Notes under the pieces: model-generated
Told to the model about the DNA's origin: nothing
The model's input: the letters and a program-made list of their open reading frames with translations, nothing else
The model's database searches: none
Assembly: GCF_000787835.1 (NCBI RefSeq)
Contig: NZ_BBPP01000023.1
Location: 1-64,000 of the forward strand
Source: Streptacidiphilus melanogenes
GTDB taxonomy: Bacteria; Actinomycetota; Actinomycetes; Streptomycetales; Streptomycetaceae
Direction: 5' to 3'
DNA: 64,000 bases
Position numbers and translations under genes: made by a program
Shown here: positions 8,925 through 16,844 of the stretch, one piece after another
Numbering within the stretch: the first letter of the stretch is position 1
Layout of the letters: each line of letters begins with the position of its first letter

Positions 8925-9250
8925 TGACGTACCTGCTGTGGGTGATGGTCGGCTTGGTCGGCCTCTTTGCAGGCAAGTACCCGCTGTTGGGGCTGATCAA
9001 GCTCTATCAGTGGACCATCAGCCCCATGCTGGGACCGGTGTGTCGATACCACCCGTCCTGCTCGCGTTATGGCTTCGAGGCCATCAAGGTCCACGGTGCG
9101 ATCAAGGGCACCGTACTCACCGCCTGGCGGATCCTGCGGTGCAACCCCTGGAGCCCAGGCGGCTTCGATTACGTCCCGGAACGAAAGCACCCGGTCTGGT
9201 ACCGGCGTCTTCGCAAGCCGGTGCCTTCGACCAATGCCCAAGGAGTCTGA
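8924..9250 (+). CDS. yidD: Membrane protein insertion efficiency factor YidD
   Basis: A 108-residue DUF37/YidD protein that assists YidC-dependent membrane insertion. Hallmarks: [20 protein letters not shown], then [13 protein letters not shown] and the [15 protein letters not shown] block, with three conserved cysteines. An N-terminal hydrophobic segment (about residues 2-20) should anchor it at the inner face of the membrane. The GTG start overlaps the rnpA stop; yidC begins 3 bases after the stop. Confidence 0.96.
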   Translation: MTYLLWVMVGLVGLFAGKYPLLGLIKLYQWTISPMLGPVCRYHPSCSRYGFEAIKVHGAIKGTVLTAWRILRCNPWSPGGFDYVPERKHPVWYRRLRKPVPSTNAQGV

Positions 9251-9253
9251 CCG

Positions 9254-10342
9254 GTGCATTTCTACGACACGATCCTGAGTCCGCTGTATTACGTGGTCTC
9301 CGCGATCATCAGTGCCTTCCACGGCATGTTCAGCCAGGTGTTCGATCCGAACAGCGGCTGGGCCTGGGGCCTCTCGATCGTGCTCCTGGTGCTCGTCGTC
9401 CGCGCGGCGATGATCCCGATCTTCACCAAGCAGATCAAGTCCATGCGGACGATGCAGGCTCTGCAGCCGAAGATGAAGGTCATCCAGGAGAAGTACAAGA
9501 ACGACCGGCAGCGCCAGTCCGAAGAGATGATGAAGCTCTATCGGGAGGCCGGCACCAACCCTGCCGCGAGCTGCCTGCCGATGCTCATCCAGATCCCGAT
9601 CGGTGGCGCGCTCTACGGTGTGCTCCGTCTGATCTCCCAGGGCCACCAGGTCGGCGTCCTCACGGCGACCCAGGTCCACAGCGCGCAGCAGGCGCACATC
9701 TTCGGTGCGCCGATCTCGGGGACGTTCTACTCGACCCACAGCACGAGCGTCCGGATCGTCACCGCGATCTTCATCCTGCTGATGTGTGTCACGCAGTTCA
9801 TGACCACGCGGCAGATCATGACGAAGAACGTCGACCTCACGGTCAAGACGCCGTACATGCAGCAGCAGAAGATGATGATGTACTTCCTGCCGCTGATCTA
9901 CGTCTTCACCGGCCCGGCCATGCCGATCGGTGTGCTGATCTACATGTTCACCACCAACATCTGGACCCTCGGCCAGCAGCTGGTGATCATCCGCAACAAC
10001 CCGACCCCGGGTTCGGTGGCCTGGAAGGAGCGCCAGGCGCGCCTCAAGGCGGCCGGCAAGCTCAACGCCGACGGCACCGAGGTCAAGGGCGGCATCGCCG
10101 CGCTGGTCAAGGGTGGCTCCGACCAGCCGGTCGAGGACGCCGAGCCGGAGCCGGCGCCGGTGCGTCAGCAGCCGAAGCGCCAGACCAAGGCGCAGCGCGC
10201 CTCTTCCGGTGGCGGTCAGCAGCAGGGTGCCAAGGGCCAGCAGGGCGGCGGCACCAAGACCGCCCCGGCCCGCGGCCGGGCCACCACCGGCGGTGGCGGC
10301 AACCGGCAGGGCGGCGGCCAGTCGCCCAAGAAGAAGTCCTGA
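9254..10342 (+). CDS. yidC: Membrane protein insertase YidC
   Basis: YidC/Oxa1/Alb3 insertase, which integrates membrane proteins alone or with SecYEG. The 362-residue protein has the actinobacterial short form without the large periplasmic domain: a first helix near 10-25, the functional Arg in VLLVLVVRAAMIPIF (about 45-60), a cytoplasmic hairpin rich in Met and Gln (about 65-100) and further helices near 110, 170-195 and 215-240. The basic Gly/Gln/Lys-rich tail (about 285-362) resembles ribosome-binding tails. GTG start with AAGGAG 8-9 bases upstream. Confidence 0.97.
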   Translation: MHFYDTILSPLYYVVSAIISAFHGMFSQVFDPNSGWAWGLSIVLLVLVVRAAMIPIFTKQIKSMRTMQALQPKMKVIQEKYKNDRQRQSEEMMKLYREAGTNPAASCLPMLIQIPIGGALYGVLRLISQGHQVGVLTATQVHSAQQAHIFGAPISGTFYSTHSTSVRIVTAIFILLMCVTQFMTTRQIMTKNVDLTVKTPYMQQQKMMMYFLPLIYVFTGPAMPIGVLIYMFTTNIWTLGQQLVIIRNNPTPGSVAWKERQARLKAAGKLNADGTEVKGGIAALVKGGSDQPVEDAEPEPAPVRQQPKRQTKAQRASSGGGQQQGAKGQQGGGTKTAPARGRATTGGGGNRQGGGQSPKKKS

Positions 10343-10392
10343 GCTCCATCCCTCCATCTGTCTCCATCTGATTCACCGAAGGAGTCGATCCC

Positions 10393-10914
10393 GTGACGGA
10401 CGGCACCGTGGCCCCCGAGGGCACGTCCAAGAGCGAGCTGCTGGCCAACCTGGAGCAGGAGGGCGAGATCGCGGCGGACTACCTGGAGGCGCTGCTCGAC
10501 ATCGCCGACCTGGACGGCGATATCGACATGGACGTCGAGGGCGACCGCGCCTCGGTGTCGATCGTCGGTGAGGGCACAGGCGCGACGCGCTCGCTGCAGC
10601 GCCTGGTCGGGCACGACGGCGAGGTGCTGGAGGCCCTGCAGGAGCTGACCCGTCTGGCGGTGCACCGGGAGACCGGGGAGCGCAGCCGATTGATGCTGGA
10701 CATTGCCGGCTTCCGTGCGGGCAAGCGGGCGGAGCTGGCCGAGCTGGGCGCGCAGGCGGCCAAGGACGTCAAGGAGTCCGGCGAGCCGGTGCGCCTGCGG
10801 GCGATGACGCCGTTCGAGCGCAAGGTGGTCCACGACGCGGTGGCGGCCGCGGGGCTGCGCAGCGAGTCGGAGGGCGAGGAGCCCCAGCGCCGGGTGGTCG
10901 TCCTGCCCGCCTGA
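10393..10914 (+). CDS. jag: Jag/KhpB family RNA-binding protein
   Basis: A 173-residue protein with a central KH-like domain (GHDGEVLEALQELTRLAV, about residues 75-92) and a C-terminal R3H domain (MTPFERKVVHDAVA, about 137-150). Jag/KhpB binds RNA and influences cell shape and division in Gram-positive bacteria, often together with KhpA. The N-terminal jag domain of firmicutes is missing, as usual in actinobacteria. It follows yidC by 50 bases with GGAG before the GTG start. Confidence 0.9.
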   Translation: MTDGTVAPEGTSKSELLANLEQEGEIAADYLEALLDIADLDGDIDMDVEGDRASVSIVGEGTGATRSLQRLVGHDGEVLEALQELTRLAVHRETGERSRLMLDIAGFRAGKRAELAELGAQAAKDVKESGEPVRLRAMTPFERKVVHDAVAAAGLRSESEGEEPQRRVVVLPA

Positions 10915-11077
10915 GCGGACTGAGCGGTTCTTCCGGCCCCGTCCGCGGTACGCATGGTGCGTGTCCGCGGGCGGGGCCGTTCCAGGTGTGGCGGCGGTGC
11001 CGAGTGTGATCAGCGACAGTGCGACCGGCAACAGTGCGAACAGCGTGATCAGTGCGAGCGTGAGGGAGTGGTGCGGC

Positions 11078-11821
11078 GTGGTCGAGGACCAGCCGGAGGA
11101 GTTTTCGACGGAGCTCGGGGAGACCCCGGCTGTCGCCGCGCAGCTCTTCGGCGACCGGCTGCCGCTGGCCGTGCGCTACGCGGAGCTGCTTGCGGACGCG
11201 GGCGTCAAGCGCGGCCTGATCGGTCCGCGTGAGGTGCCGCGGCTTTGGGAGCGGCACATCCTCAACTGCGCGGTGCTGGGTGAGGCACTTCCGGAGAAGC
11301 CGTCTCCGCTGTCGCTGTGCGACGTGGGCTCGGGGGCCGGCCTGCCGGGCATCCCGGTGGCGCTGGCGCGTCCGGACGTGGAGATCACGCTGCTGGAGCC
11401 GCTGCTGCGGCGAACGAACTTCCTCGAGGAGGTCGTCCGCGAGCTGCGCCTGGAGAACGTCACGGTGGTGCGCGGCCGCGCCGAGGAGATGGTCGGCAAG
11501 CTCCAGGTGGACGTGGTGACCGCGCGGGCGGTGGCGCCGCTGGACCGCCTGGCCGGCTGGGGGCTGCCGCTGCTGCGCCCCTACGGGCAGATGCTCGCGC
11601 TCAAGGGCGACTCCGCGGAGCAGGAGGTGGCCGAGCATCGGGCCGCGCTGCAGAAGCTGGGCGCGCAGGAGTGGTCGGTGGAGGTGGTCGGCGCGGAGGT
11701 GGTCTCGACGCCGACGCACGTGGTGCGGGTGCAGGCCGGCGAGAGCCCGGGCGGTGTGAAGGCCGCGGCGCGTCGCGCCAAGGCGGCCCGTGTCTCGCGG
11801 GCGCGGCGAAATCGGCACTGA
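11078..11821 (+). CDS. rsmG: 16S rRNA (guanine-527-N7)-methyltransferase
   Basis: RsmG methylates G527 of 16S rRNA; loss gives low-level streptomycin resistance. The SAM-binding motif CDVGSGAGLPGIPVALA and the family stretch LLEPLLRRTNFLEEVV are present. The frame is open upstream to a GTG at 10961 and another at 11060, but the GTG at 11078 gives 247 residues and the same distance to LFGDRLPLAVRYAELL as in Streptomyces homologues, with an AGGGAG ribosome binding site about 10 bases upstream. It is followed by a parS-containing palindrome that also looks like a terminator. Confidence 0.93.
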   Translation: MVEDQPEEFSTELGETPAVAAQLFGDRLPLAVRYAELLADAGVKRGLIGPREVPRLWERHILNCAVLGEALPEKPSPLSLCDVGSGAGLPGIPVALARPDVEITLLEPLLRRTNFLEEVVRELRLENVTVVRGRAEEMVGKLQVDVVTARAVAPLDRLAGWGLPLLRPYGQMLALKGDSAEQEVAEHRAALQKLGAQEWSVEVVGAEVVSTPTHVVRVQAGESPGGVKAAARRAKAARVSRARRNRH

Positions 11822-12153
11822 CCGAGGGCCCGGAATCGCGGGTCGAATTTCAAGATCGCTAACTGTCACACGTGAAACAGTTGGCGATCTTGGTTTTTCC
11901 GGCGCCACGACGCACCGGAGTGTCGAAGCGTCAGATTTGCCCTAAAAAGGGCATCGTGGTGCTCGTGAAACATCGCTCCTTGCTCTCCGGCATCCTCAGC
12001 CGAAGCCGTGAGGCCGCTCTCCGCACCCGTCCCGCCCGTCATTCGAGTGAAGATGTCGGAACCAGGGATCTCGATCGTCCACAACTCCCTCCCCTGCCCC
12101 GCAGACTGCGCGAAAATGCTGAGGACAGCCCGGAGAGTGAGGGGGGCGGACCC
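11822..12153. other. rsmG-parA intergenic region with parS
   Basis: A 332-base gap. The first 70 bases hold the parS palindrome followed by a T5 run. The remaining 260 bases are an open stretch in the parA frame; a GTG codon inside the parS could in principle start a longer ParA, but this part lacks family similarity and the ATG at 12154 has the better ribosome binding site. Promoters of parAB should lie here; none could be pinned down. Confidence 0.6.
11852..11891. promoter_or_regulatory. parS: parS-like ParB site 1 in a concentric palindrome
   Basis: The 16-mer TGTCACACGTGAAACA (11864-11879) differs from the canonical parS at two bases of its left half. Arms AAGATC and GATCTT lie at exactly 14.5-19.5 bases either side of the centre, within a 42-bp imperfect palindrome (11851-11892). 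A T5 run follows at 11895, so the same element could end rsmG transcription. Confidence 0.8.
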
Positions 12154-13290
12154 ATGTCTGTCGAACATCCCGTTGCTGAGCTTCCCGCCGTCGCCGAGCC
12201 CGTTCCCGGGCCGCGGTTGCCGGTGCCGGACCGAGACGGGGCCGCGCCCGTTGTCCAACCGGCACCGGCGCATGAAACACTGACCGACATGCAGGACTCC
12301 GACACTCCGCCGCTCGCCGACGACACCCCGATCGCGCGCGCCGCGCAGGCCGCCGTCACCGCGATGGCGCGGGTCGGGGATCCTCTGCCGCGCCCCGCGC
12401 AGACACGCGTGATCGTGGTCGCCAACCAGAAGGGCGGCGTCGGCAAGACCACCACCACGGTCAACCTTGCCGCCTCGCTCGCGCTGCACGGGGCCCGCGT
12501 CCTGGTCATCGACCTCGACCCGCAGGGCAACGCCTCCACCGCGCTGGGTATCGACCACCATGCCGAGGTGCCCTCCATCTACGACGTGCTCGTCGAGGGC
12601 AAACCGCTGGCCGACGTGGTGCAGCCGGTGATCGACGTCGAGGGTCTGTTCTGCTGCCCCGCCACCATCGATCTGGCCGGCGCGGAGATCGAGCTCGTCT
12701 CGCTCGTCGCCCGTGAGAGCCGGCTGCAGCGCGCCATCGCCGCCTACGAGCAGCCGCTCGATTACATCCTGATCGACTGCCCGCCCTCGCTGGGTCTGCT
12801 GACCGTCAACGCGATGGTCGCCGGGCGCGAGGTGCTGATCCCGATCCAGTGCGAGTACTACGCGCTCGAGGGCCTGGGGCAGCTGCTGCGCAACGTCGAC
12901 CTGGTCCGTGCGCACCTCAATCCGGCGCTGCACGTCTCCACGATCCTGCTCACCATGTACGATGCGCGCACCCGGCTCGCCTCCCAGGTCGCCGAGGAGG
13001 TGCGCAACCACTTCACCACCGAGGTGCTGCGCACCAGCATCCCGCGTTCGGTTCGGGTCTCCGAGGCACCCAGCTACGGGCAGACGGTGCTGACCTACGA
13101 CCCGGGCTCCAGCGGGGCGCTCTCCTACCTGGAGGCCGCCCGGGAGATCGCTCTGCGTGGAGCGGAGGCGGACGCCGCGGCCGAGGTCAGCTACGCCGCC
13201 GGCGGGGCGTCGGGCGTCTACGCCCAGCGGCCCCACGGCCTCGAGCAGCACATGGACCAGCAGCACAGCACGATGGAGGGGAACCGGTGA
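12154..13290 (+). CDS. parA: Chromosome-partitioning ATPase ParA (Soj)
   Basis: ParA is the deviant-Walker ATPase that drives or positions origin segregation with ParB; in Streptomyces it also supports ParB assembly in aerial hyphae before sporulation. The core is clear: NQKGGVGKTTTTVNLAASLA (about residues 94-113), DLDPQGNAS, DYILIDCPPSLGLL and SIPRSVRVSEAPSYGQTV. An N-terminal tail of about 85 residues, Pro/Ala rich, precedes the ATPase domain. The ATG at 12154 has a purine-rich GAGGGGGG stretch upstream. The stop overlaps the parB start (GTGA). Confidence 0.95.
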   Translation: MSVEHPVAELPAVAEPVPGPRLPVPDRDGAAPVVQPAPAHETLTDMQDSDTPPLADDTPIARAAQAAVTAMARVGDPLPRPAQTRVIVVANQKGGVGKTTTTVNLAASLALHGARVLVIDLDPQGNASTALGIDHHAEVPSIYDVLVEGKPLADVVQPVIDVEGLFCCPATIDLAGAEIELVSLVARESRLQRAIAAYEQPLDYILIDCPPSLGLLTVNAMVAGREVLIPIQCEYYALEGLGQLLRNVDLVRAHLNPALHVSTILLTMYDARTRLASQVAEEVRNHFTTEVLRTSIPRSVRVSEAPSYGQTVLTYDPGSSGALSYLEAAREIALRGAEADAAAEVSYAAGGASGVYAQRPHGLEQHMDQQHSTMEGNR

Positions 13291-14387
13291 GCGAGCGTCG
13301 TAGGGGTCTGGGTCGTGGTCTGGGGGCGCTGATCCCGGCCGCCGCCTCGCCGGTGGGTCCGCAGGGCGCCCCCGGCGCCGCTGCGGCGACCGTGGCCAAC
13401 CCCGAGCGCGGCATCGCGGCGGTCAAGGTCGCCGGCCTGAACGGTGCGGGCGGCGTAGCCTCCCTGCCGACAGCGATGGTCGACGACGTCGAGTCGGCCG
13501 CAGGGTCGGACCTGAAGCCCGTCGAGGGCGCGTACTTCGCCGAGCTGCCACTCCAGTCGATCACCCCGAACCCGCGTCAGCCGCGTGAGGTGTTTGACCC
13601 GGAGGCGCTGGCCGAACTGGTCACCTCCATCAAGGAGGTCGGCCTGCTCCAGCCGATCGTGGTTCGCCAGGTCGGCCCGGAGCGCTACGAGCTGATCATG
13701 GGTGAGCGCCGTTGGCGCGCGAGCCAGGAGGCCGGGCTCGAAGCGATCCCGGCGATCGTCCGGGCCACCGACGACGAGAAGATGCTGCTCGACGCGCTGC
13801 TGGAGAACCTGCACCGCGCCCAGCTGAACCCGCTCGAAGAGGCGGCCGCCTACGAGCAGCTGATGTACGACTTCTCCTGCTCCCAGGGCGAGCTGGCCGA
13901 CCGGATCGGCCGTTCGCGCGGCCATGTGAGCAACACCGTCCGACTGCTGAAGCTCTCCCCGTTCATGCAGCGTCGGCTGGCCGCCGGGGAGTTCTCCGCC
14001 GGGCATGCCCGCGTTCTGCTCGGCGTGGAGGACGAGGAGCAGCGCGAGAAGCTCGCTGCGCGGATCTCCCCGGAGGGCCTCTCCGTGCGGAACCTGGAGG
14101 AGATCGCGACCCTGCTGTCCCACGACGGCAAGGCCAGAAAGGCCCCCACGCCCCGGGCGGGCCGTCGGATCTCGCCCGCCTTCGCCACGCTGGCCAACCG
14201 GCTGTCGGACCGCTTCGACACCCGGGTCAAGGTCGAGATGGGCAAGGACCGCGGGAAGATCGTCGTGGAGTTCGCGTCCGTCGAGGACCTGGACCGCATC
14301 CTCGGCTCCTTCGCTCCCGGCGAGGGCGAGCGGCTGCGCCAGGGTCTGGTGGGCGACGGCGGCGAGGCCGAGCCGATCGAGGACTAG
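13287..14387 (+). CDS. parB: Chromosome-partitioning protein ParB (Spo0J)
   Basis: ParB binds parS sites and spreads as a CTP-dependent clamp to organise the origin region. The 366-residue protein starts with the family signature MSERRRGLGRGLGALIP, has a linker rich in Ala/Gly (about 20-70), the ParB-N domain with NPRQPREVF and the CTP-box GERRWRASQEA (about 140), the helix-turn-helix in SQGELADRIGRSRGHVSNTV, and a C-terminal dimerisation domain. The GTG start overlaps the parA stop by four bases, so the two are probably translationally coupled. A T-tailed terminator follows. Confidence 0.96.
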   Translation: MSERRRGLGRGLGALIPAAASPVGPQGAPGAAAATVANPERGIAAVKVAGLNGAGGVASLPTAMVDDVESAAGSDLKPVEGAYFAELPLQSITPNPRQPREVFDPEALAELVTSIKEVGLLQPIVVRQVGPERYELIMGERRWRASQEAGLEAIPAIVRATDDEKMLLDALLENLHRAQLNPLEEAAAYEQLMYDFSCSQGELADRIGRSRGHVSNTVRLLKLSPFMQRRLAAGEFSAGHARVLLGVEDEEQREKLAARISPEGLSVRNLEEIATLLSHDGKARKAPTPRAGRRISPAFATLANRLSDRFDTRVKVEMGKDRGKIVVEFASVEDLDRILGSFAPGEGERLRQGLVGDGGEAEPIED

Positions 14388-14415
14388 AGCCTGTCGTCGA
14401 GGACAACACCCGACG

Positions 14416-14447
14416 AAGCCCCCGCGTCTGTGGACGCGGGGGCTTTT
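14416..14447 (+). terminator. parB intrinsic terminator
   Basis: Perfect 13-bp stem with arm AAGCCCCCGCGTC, loop TGTG, followed by TTTT partly inside the stem. It lies 28 bases after the parB stop. Confidence 0.85.
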
Positions 14448-14506
14448 CCATGCCTCGCCGTGCGTCCGTCCGCGTGTCTTCGGACGAGGGCGCTTATCGT
14501 GGAGGC

Positions 14507-15124
14507 ATGGGACGCCGGTTGGTACCGCTGACACTGGACTCGCTCGCCGATCTCCCGCTGCCCTGTAGAGCCTGTGTCTTCTGGGAGCTGGACCCGGTCA
14601 GCGGAGAGGCCGCCATCAAGGACGGGCGGCCGGAGTTGGAGAAGGAGTCCTGGATCTCCGCGGTGCTGCTGGAGTGGGGCTCGTGCGGTCGTATCGCCTA
14701 TGTCGACGACGTGCCGGTGGGCTTCGTGCTCTACGCGCCGCCTGCCTATGTGCCGCGCTCGCTGGCCTTTCCGACGAGCCCGATCTCGCCGGACGCCGTG
14801 CAGTTGATGACCTCTCGGGTGCTGCCGGGTTATCAGGGGCAGGGCATCGGGCGCACCTTGGTGCAGACGGTCGCCAAGGATCTGGTGCGGCGCGGCTTCA
14901 AGGCGATCGAGGCATTCGGCGACGCGAAGGCGGAGGATGCCCACTGCGTGCTGCCGGCGGACCATCTGCTGGCGGTGGGCTTCAAGACGGTCCGCCCGCA
15001 CCACCGCTATCCGCGGCTGCGCTTGGAGGTGCGCTCGGCGCTGTCGTGGAAGGGCGAGATGGAGGTCGCCCTGGAGCGACTGCTCGGCGCCGTGCAGAAG
15101 GAGCCGTCGCTCCGGCCGCTGTGA
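14507..15124 (+). CDS. GNAT family N-acetyltransferase-like protein
   Basis: A 205-residue protein conserved next to parAB in Streptomyces. The GNAT acetyl-CoA loop is visible as RVLPGYQGQGIGRTLVQTV (about residues 104-122), preceded by the beta-strand region DDVPVGFVLYAPP. The substrate is unknown. The ATG follows GGAGGC with almost no spacer, so the real initiation signal may be a leaderless transcript or the second in-frame codon region; an upstream start in this frame would run through the parB terminator. It ends 9 bases before the second parS element and is convergent with the amidase-like gene. Confidence 0.8.
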   Translation: MGRRLVPLTLDSLADLPLPCRACVFWELDPVSGEAAIKDGRPELEKESWISAVLLEWGSCGRIAYVDDVPVGFVLYAPPAYVPRSLAFPTSPISPDAVQLMTSRVLPGYQGQGIGRTLVQTVAKDLVRRGFKAIEAFGDAKAEDAHCVLPADHLLAVGFKTVRPHHRYPRLRLEVRSALSWKGEMEVALERLLGAVQKEPSLRPL

Positions 15125-15132
15125 AGCAGACC

Positions 15133-15172
15133 AAGATCATTAAATGCTTCACGTGAAGCAGGTGGTGATCTT
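15133..15172. promoter_or_regulatory. parS: parS-like ParB site 2 in a concentric palindrome
   Basis: TGCTTCACGTGAAGCA (15145-15160) is a perfect palindrome two bases from the canonical parS. AAGATC and GATCTT arms lie at the same distance from the centre as in the other sites, although the six bases between arm and core are not symmetric. It sits between two convergent genes, and its right arm touches the stop codon of the amidase-like gene. Confidence 0.8.
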
Positions 15173-16344
15173 CATGCGTGCGTCAGCGGCAGCCGCAGCA
15201 CGCCCGTCGGGGAGTCGTCCTCCGGTGGCAGATAGAGCCGCTGGACCGCCACCGAGATCGCCTCGACCGCCTGGGCGCGGATCTCCGGGGAGTGCAGCCG
15301 GACCGCGTCGTCGGGGTGGGTGAGGTAGCCGAGCTCCAGTCGGACACAGGGCATCGTGGTCGCCCGCAGCATGGTCCAGGTGCGGGCGTGGCTGCGCAGG
15401 TCTCCGAGGCCGCAGCGGGCGACAAGTTCGCGCTGGACCAGCCCGGCGAACTGCTTGCCGGTGTGGGACCAGCGGCCGCGGCTGTCGTCGCCGTAGTAGT
15501 AGCTGGCGACGCCGCCGACCGTGGGGTTGGCGTGGCCCTCCAGATGGAGCGAGATCATCAGGTCCGCGCTGGTCCGGTTGGCGAAGCGGATCCGTTCCGC
15601 CTCGTCGGGGGAGGTGTCGGCGGTGCGGGTGAGATAGGTGCGCACGCCGAGCGCCGTCAGCCGTCCCTCCAGGCGGCTGGTGACGTCCCAGACGAGCTCG
15701 GCCTCGTTGATCCCGCCGGCCCGCAGTCCGAGGTCGACGCCGCCGTGGCCCGGGTCGATCACGACCACCTTGCCGGAGAGTGCCGGGCCGGAGTGCCGCA
15801 GCATCTCCGTCTCGCGCATCACGTGGGGGGCGCCGCCGACGACGGTTCGGGAGAGACGCTCCAGCACCACGTAGGTGGTGGGGCCGAGGGTGCAGTCCGG
15901 GTAGAGGCCCATGTTCCGCTGAAACTCGCCGACGGCCTGCGCGGTGCCGGGGCCGTAGATGCCGTCCACCCGGCCGGGGGTGAAGCCCATGTCGAGCAGA
16001 CGCTGCTGGAGCCCGGCGACGTCGTCGCCGACCTGCATGCTGCTGGGGATGTAGCTGAGCACCCGGTCGCCGAGCCGCCAGCGGGCCTCGTTGAGGTGGC
16101 GGTAGGTCTCCGGGCCGACGATGCCGTCCGCGGTGAGGCCGCGCTGCTGCTGGAAGTGGCGCACGGCGGCGTCCACCGCCGGGTCGAACAGGGCCTCGGC
16201 GGAGGGGATGTGACGACCCGGTCGTAGGGCCGGGGGCTCGGGCAGCAGCCCGAGCAGGGTGAGCTTGAAGCGGATCTCGGCGACGGCGGGGCCGGTGTCC
16301 CCGAGCTTCCAGGAGTACGCGTGGGGCAGACGCTGCTGGGACAT
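15172..16344 (-). CDS. cwlM: CwlM-like protein: two peptidoglycan-binding domains plus amidase_3
   Basis: The 390-residue protein has two PGB1 repeats (about residues 8-80 and 90-160, with LTADGIVGPETYRHL and GRVDGIYGPGTAQAVGEFQ) followed by an N-acetylmuramoyl-L-alanine amidase domain. The zinc-site motifs VVIDPGHGG, the Glu in NEAEL and the His in SLHLEGH are present, as is the Glu in RLELGYLTHP. It has no signal peptide, like mycobacterial CwlM, which is cytoplasmic and regulates MurA rather than cutting the wall. Its position beside trxA-trxB-sigM-murJ is the same as in mycobacteria. Start: ATG at 16344, or TTG two codons earlier. No ribosome binding site; a TACGAT -10 seven bases upstream suggests a leaderless transcript. 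Confidence 0.85.
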   Translation of the reverse strand: MSQQRLPHAYSWKLGDTGPAVAEIRFKLTLLGLLPEPPALRPGRHIPSAEALFDPAVDAAVRHFQQQRGLTADGIVGPETYRHLNEARWRLGDRVLSYIPSSMQVGDDVAGLQQRLLDMGFTPGRVDGIYGPGTAQAVGEFQRNMGLYPDCTLGPTTYVVLERLSRTVVGGAPHVMRETEMLRHSGPALSGKVVVIDPGHGGVDLGLRAGGINEAELVWDVTSRLEGRLTALGVRTYLTRTADTSPDEAERIRFANRTSADLMISLHLEGHANPTVGGVASYYYGDDSRGRWSHTGKQFAGLVQRELVARCGLGDLRSHARTWTMLRATTMPCVRLELGYLTHPDDAVRLHSPEIRAQAVEAISVAVQRLYLPPEDDSPTGVLRLPLTHA

Positions 16345-16351
16345 AGCCAAG

Positions 16352-16357
16352 ATCGTA
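16352..16357 (-). promoter_or_regulatory. Putative -10 box of the cwlM-like gene (leaderless)
   Basis: TACGAT on the minus strand ends seven bases before the ATG. It overlaps the edge of the upstream terminator; no good -35 was seen. Confidence 0.35.
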
Positions 16358-16359
16358 CG

Positions 16360-16399
16360 CTTCGGGCCCCTGGTTTCCGATGAAACCAGGGGCCCGAAG
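16360..16399 (-). terminator. trxA terminator
   Basis: Perfect 18-bp stem with a four-base loop, located 27 bases after the trxA stop. It separates trxA from the amidase-like gene, which is therefore probably transcribed from its own promoter. Confidence 0.85.
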
Positions 16400-16426
16400 A
16401 GAGGATCAGCGCGTGCGATGACCCGA

Positions 16427-16756
16427 TCAGCCGATGAAGGCGGCCAGATCGCGCAGCAGGGCGCTCTTCGGCTTGGCGCCGACGATGGTCTTCACGACCT
16501 CGCCGTTCTGGTAGACGTTCATGGTCGGGATCGAGAGCACGCCGTACTTGGCCGGGGTGTCCGGGTTCGCGTCGATGTCGATCTTGGCGATGGTGAGCTT
16601 GTCCGCGTACTCGGTCGCGAGCTCCTCCAGGATCGGGGCGACCTGGCGGCACGGGCCGCACCAGGTGGCCCAGAAGTCCACCAGAACGGGCTTGTCGCTC
16701 TTGAGGACCTCGGCCTCGAAGGTTGCGTCGGTGACGGTGATGGTGGCGCCGGCCAC
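16427..16756 (-). CDS. trxA: Thioredoxin
   Basis: A 109-residue classical thioredoxin that reduces protein disulfides, recycled by TrxB encoded just upstream. The active site [15 protein letters not shown] lies at about residues 27-41, and the cis-Pro loop is [12 protein letters not shown]. The start is a GTG at 16756 with GAGGAG about 6 bases upstream; the frame extends further but into non-homologous sequence. The order trxB-trxA-cwlM is shared with mycobacteria. Confidence 0.97.
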   Translation of the reverse strand: MAGATITVTDATFEAEVLKSDKPVLVDFWATWCGPCRQVAPILEELATEYADKLTIAKIDIDANPDTPAKYGVLSIPTMNVYQNGEVVKTIVGAKPKSALLRDLAAFIG

Positions 16757-16808
16757 GGGATCTCCTCGGGTTGGTGGTGCGGGTGGCGGGGTGTCTCTTG
16801 TCGGCTGC

Positions 16809-16833
16809 GGGCGCAGCTCGCTCGGCTGCGCCC
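16809..16833 (-). terminator. Hairpin between trxB and trxA
   Basis: A 9-bp stem (GGGCGCAGC and its complement) with a seven-base loop and no T-tract. It may lower or tune trxA read-through, or stabilise the trxB end. Confidence 0.4.
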
Positions 16834-16844
16834 GGACGGACCGG

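Noticed and set aside
8267-10357. Long minus-strand open frame opposite rpmH-rnpA-yidD-yidC
   Set aside because: It is a GC-frame shadow: the plus-strand genes are highly conserved, and the minus frame has no family similarity or ribosome binding site.
11955-11972. Further parS half-site near the parA leader (GTGAAACA)
   Set aside because: Only the right half matches; the left half has several mismatches, the centre is not CACGTG and no flanking arms are present.
11872-12153. GTG inside parS as the start of a longer ParA
   Set aside because: The extra 94 residues lack similarity to ParA, and the ATG at 12154 has a purine-rich ribosome binding site.
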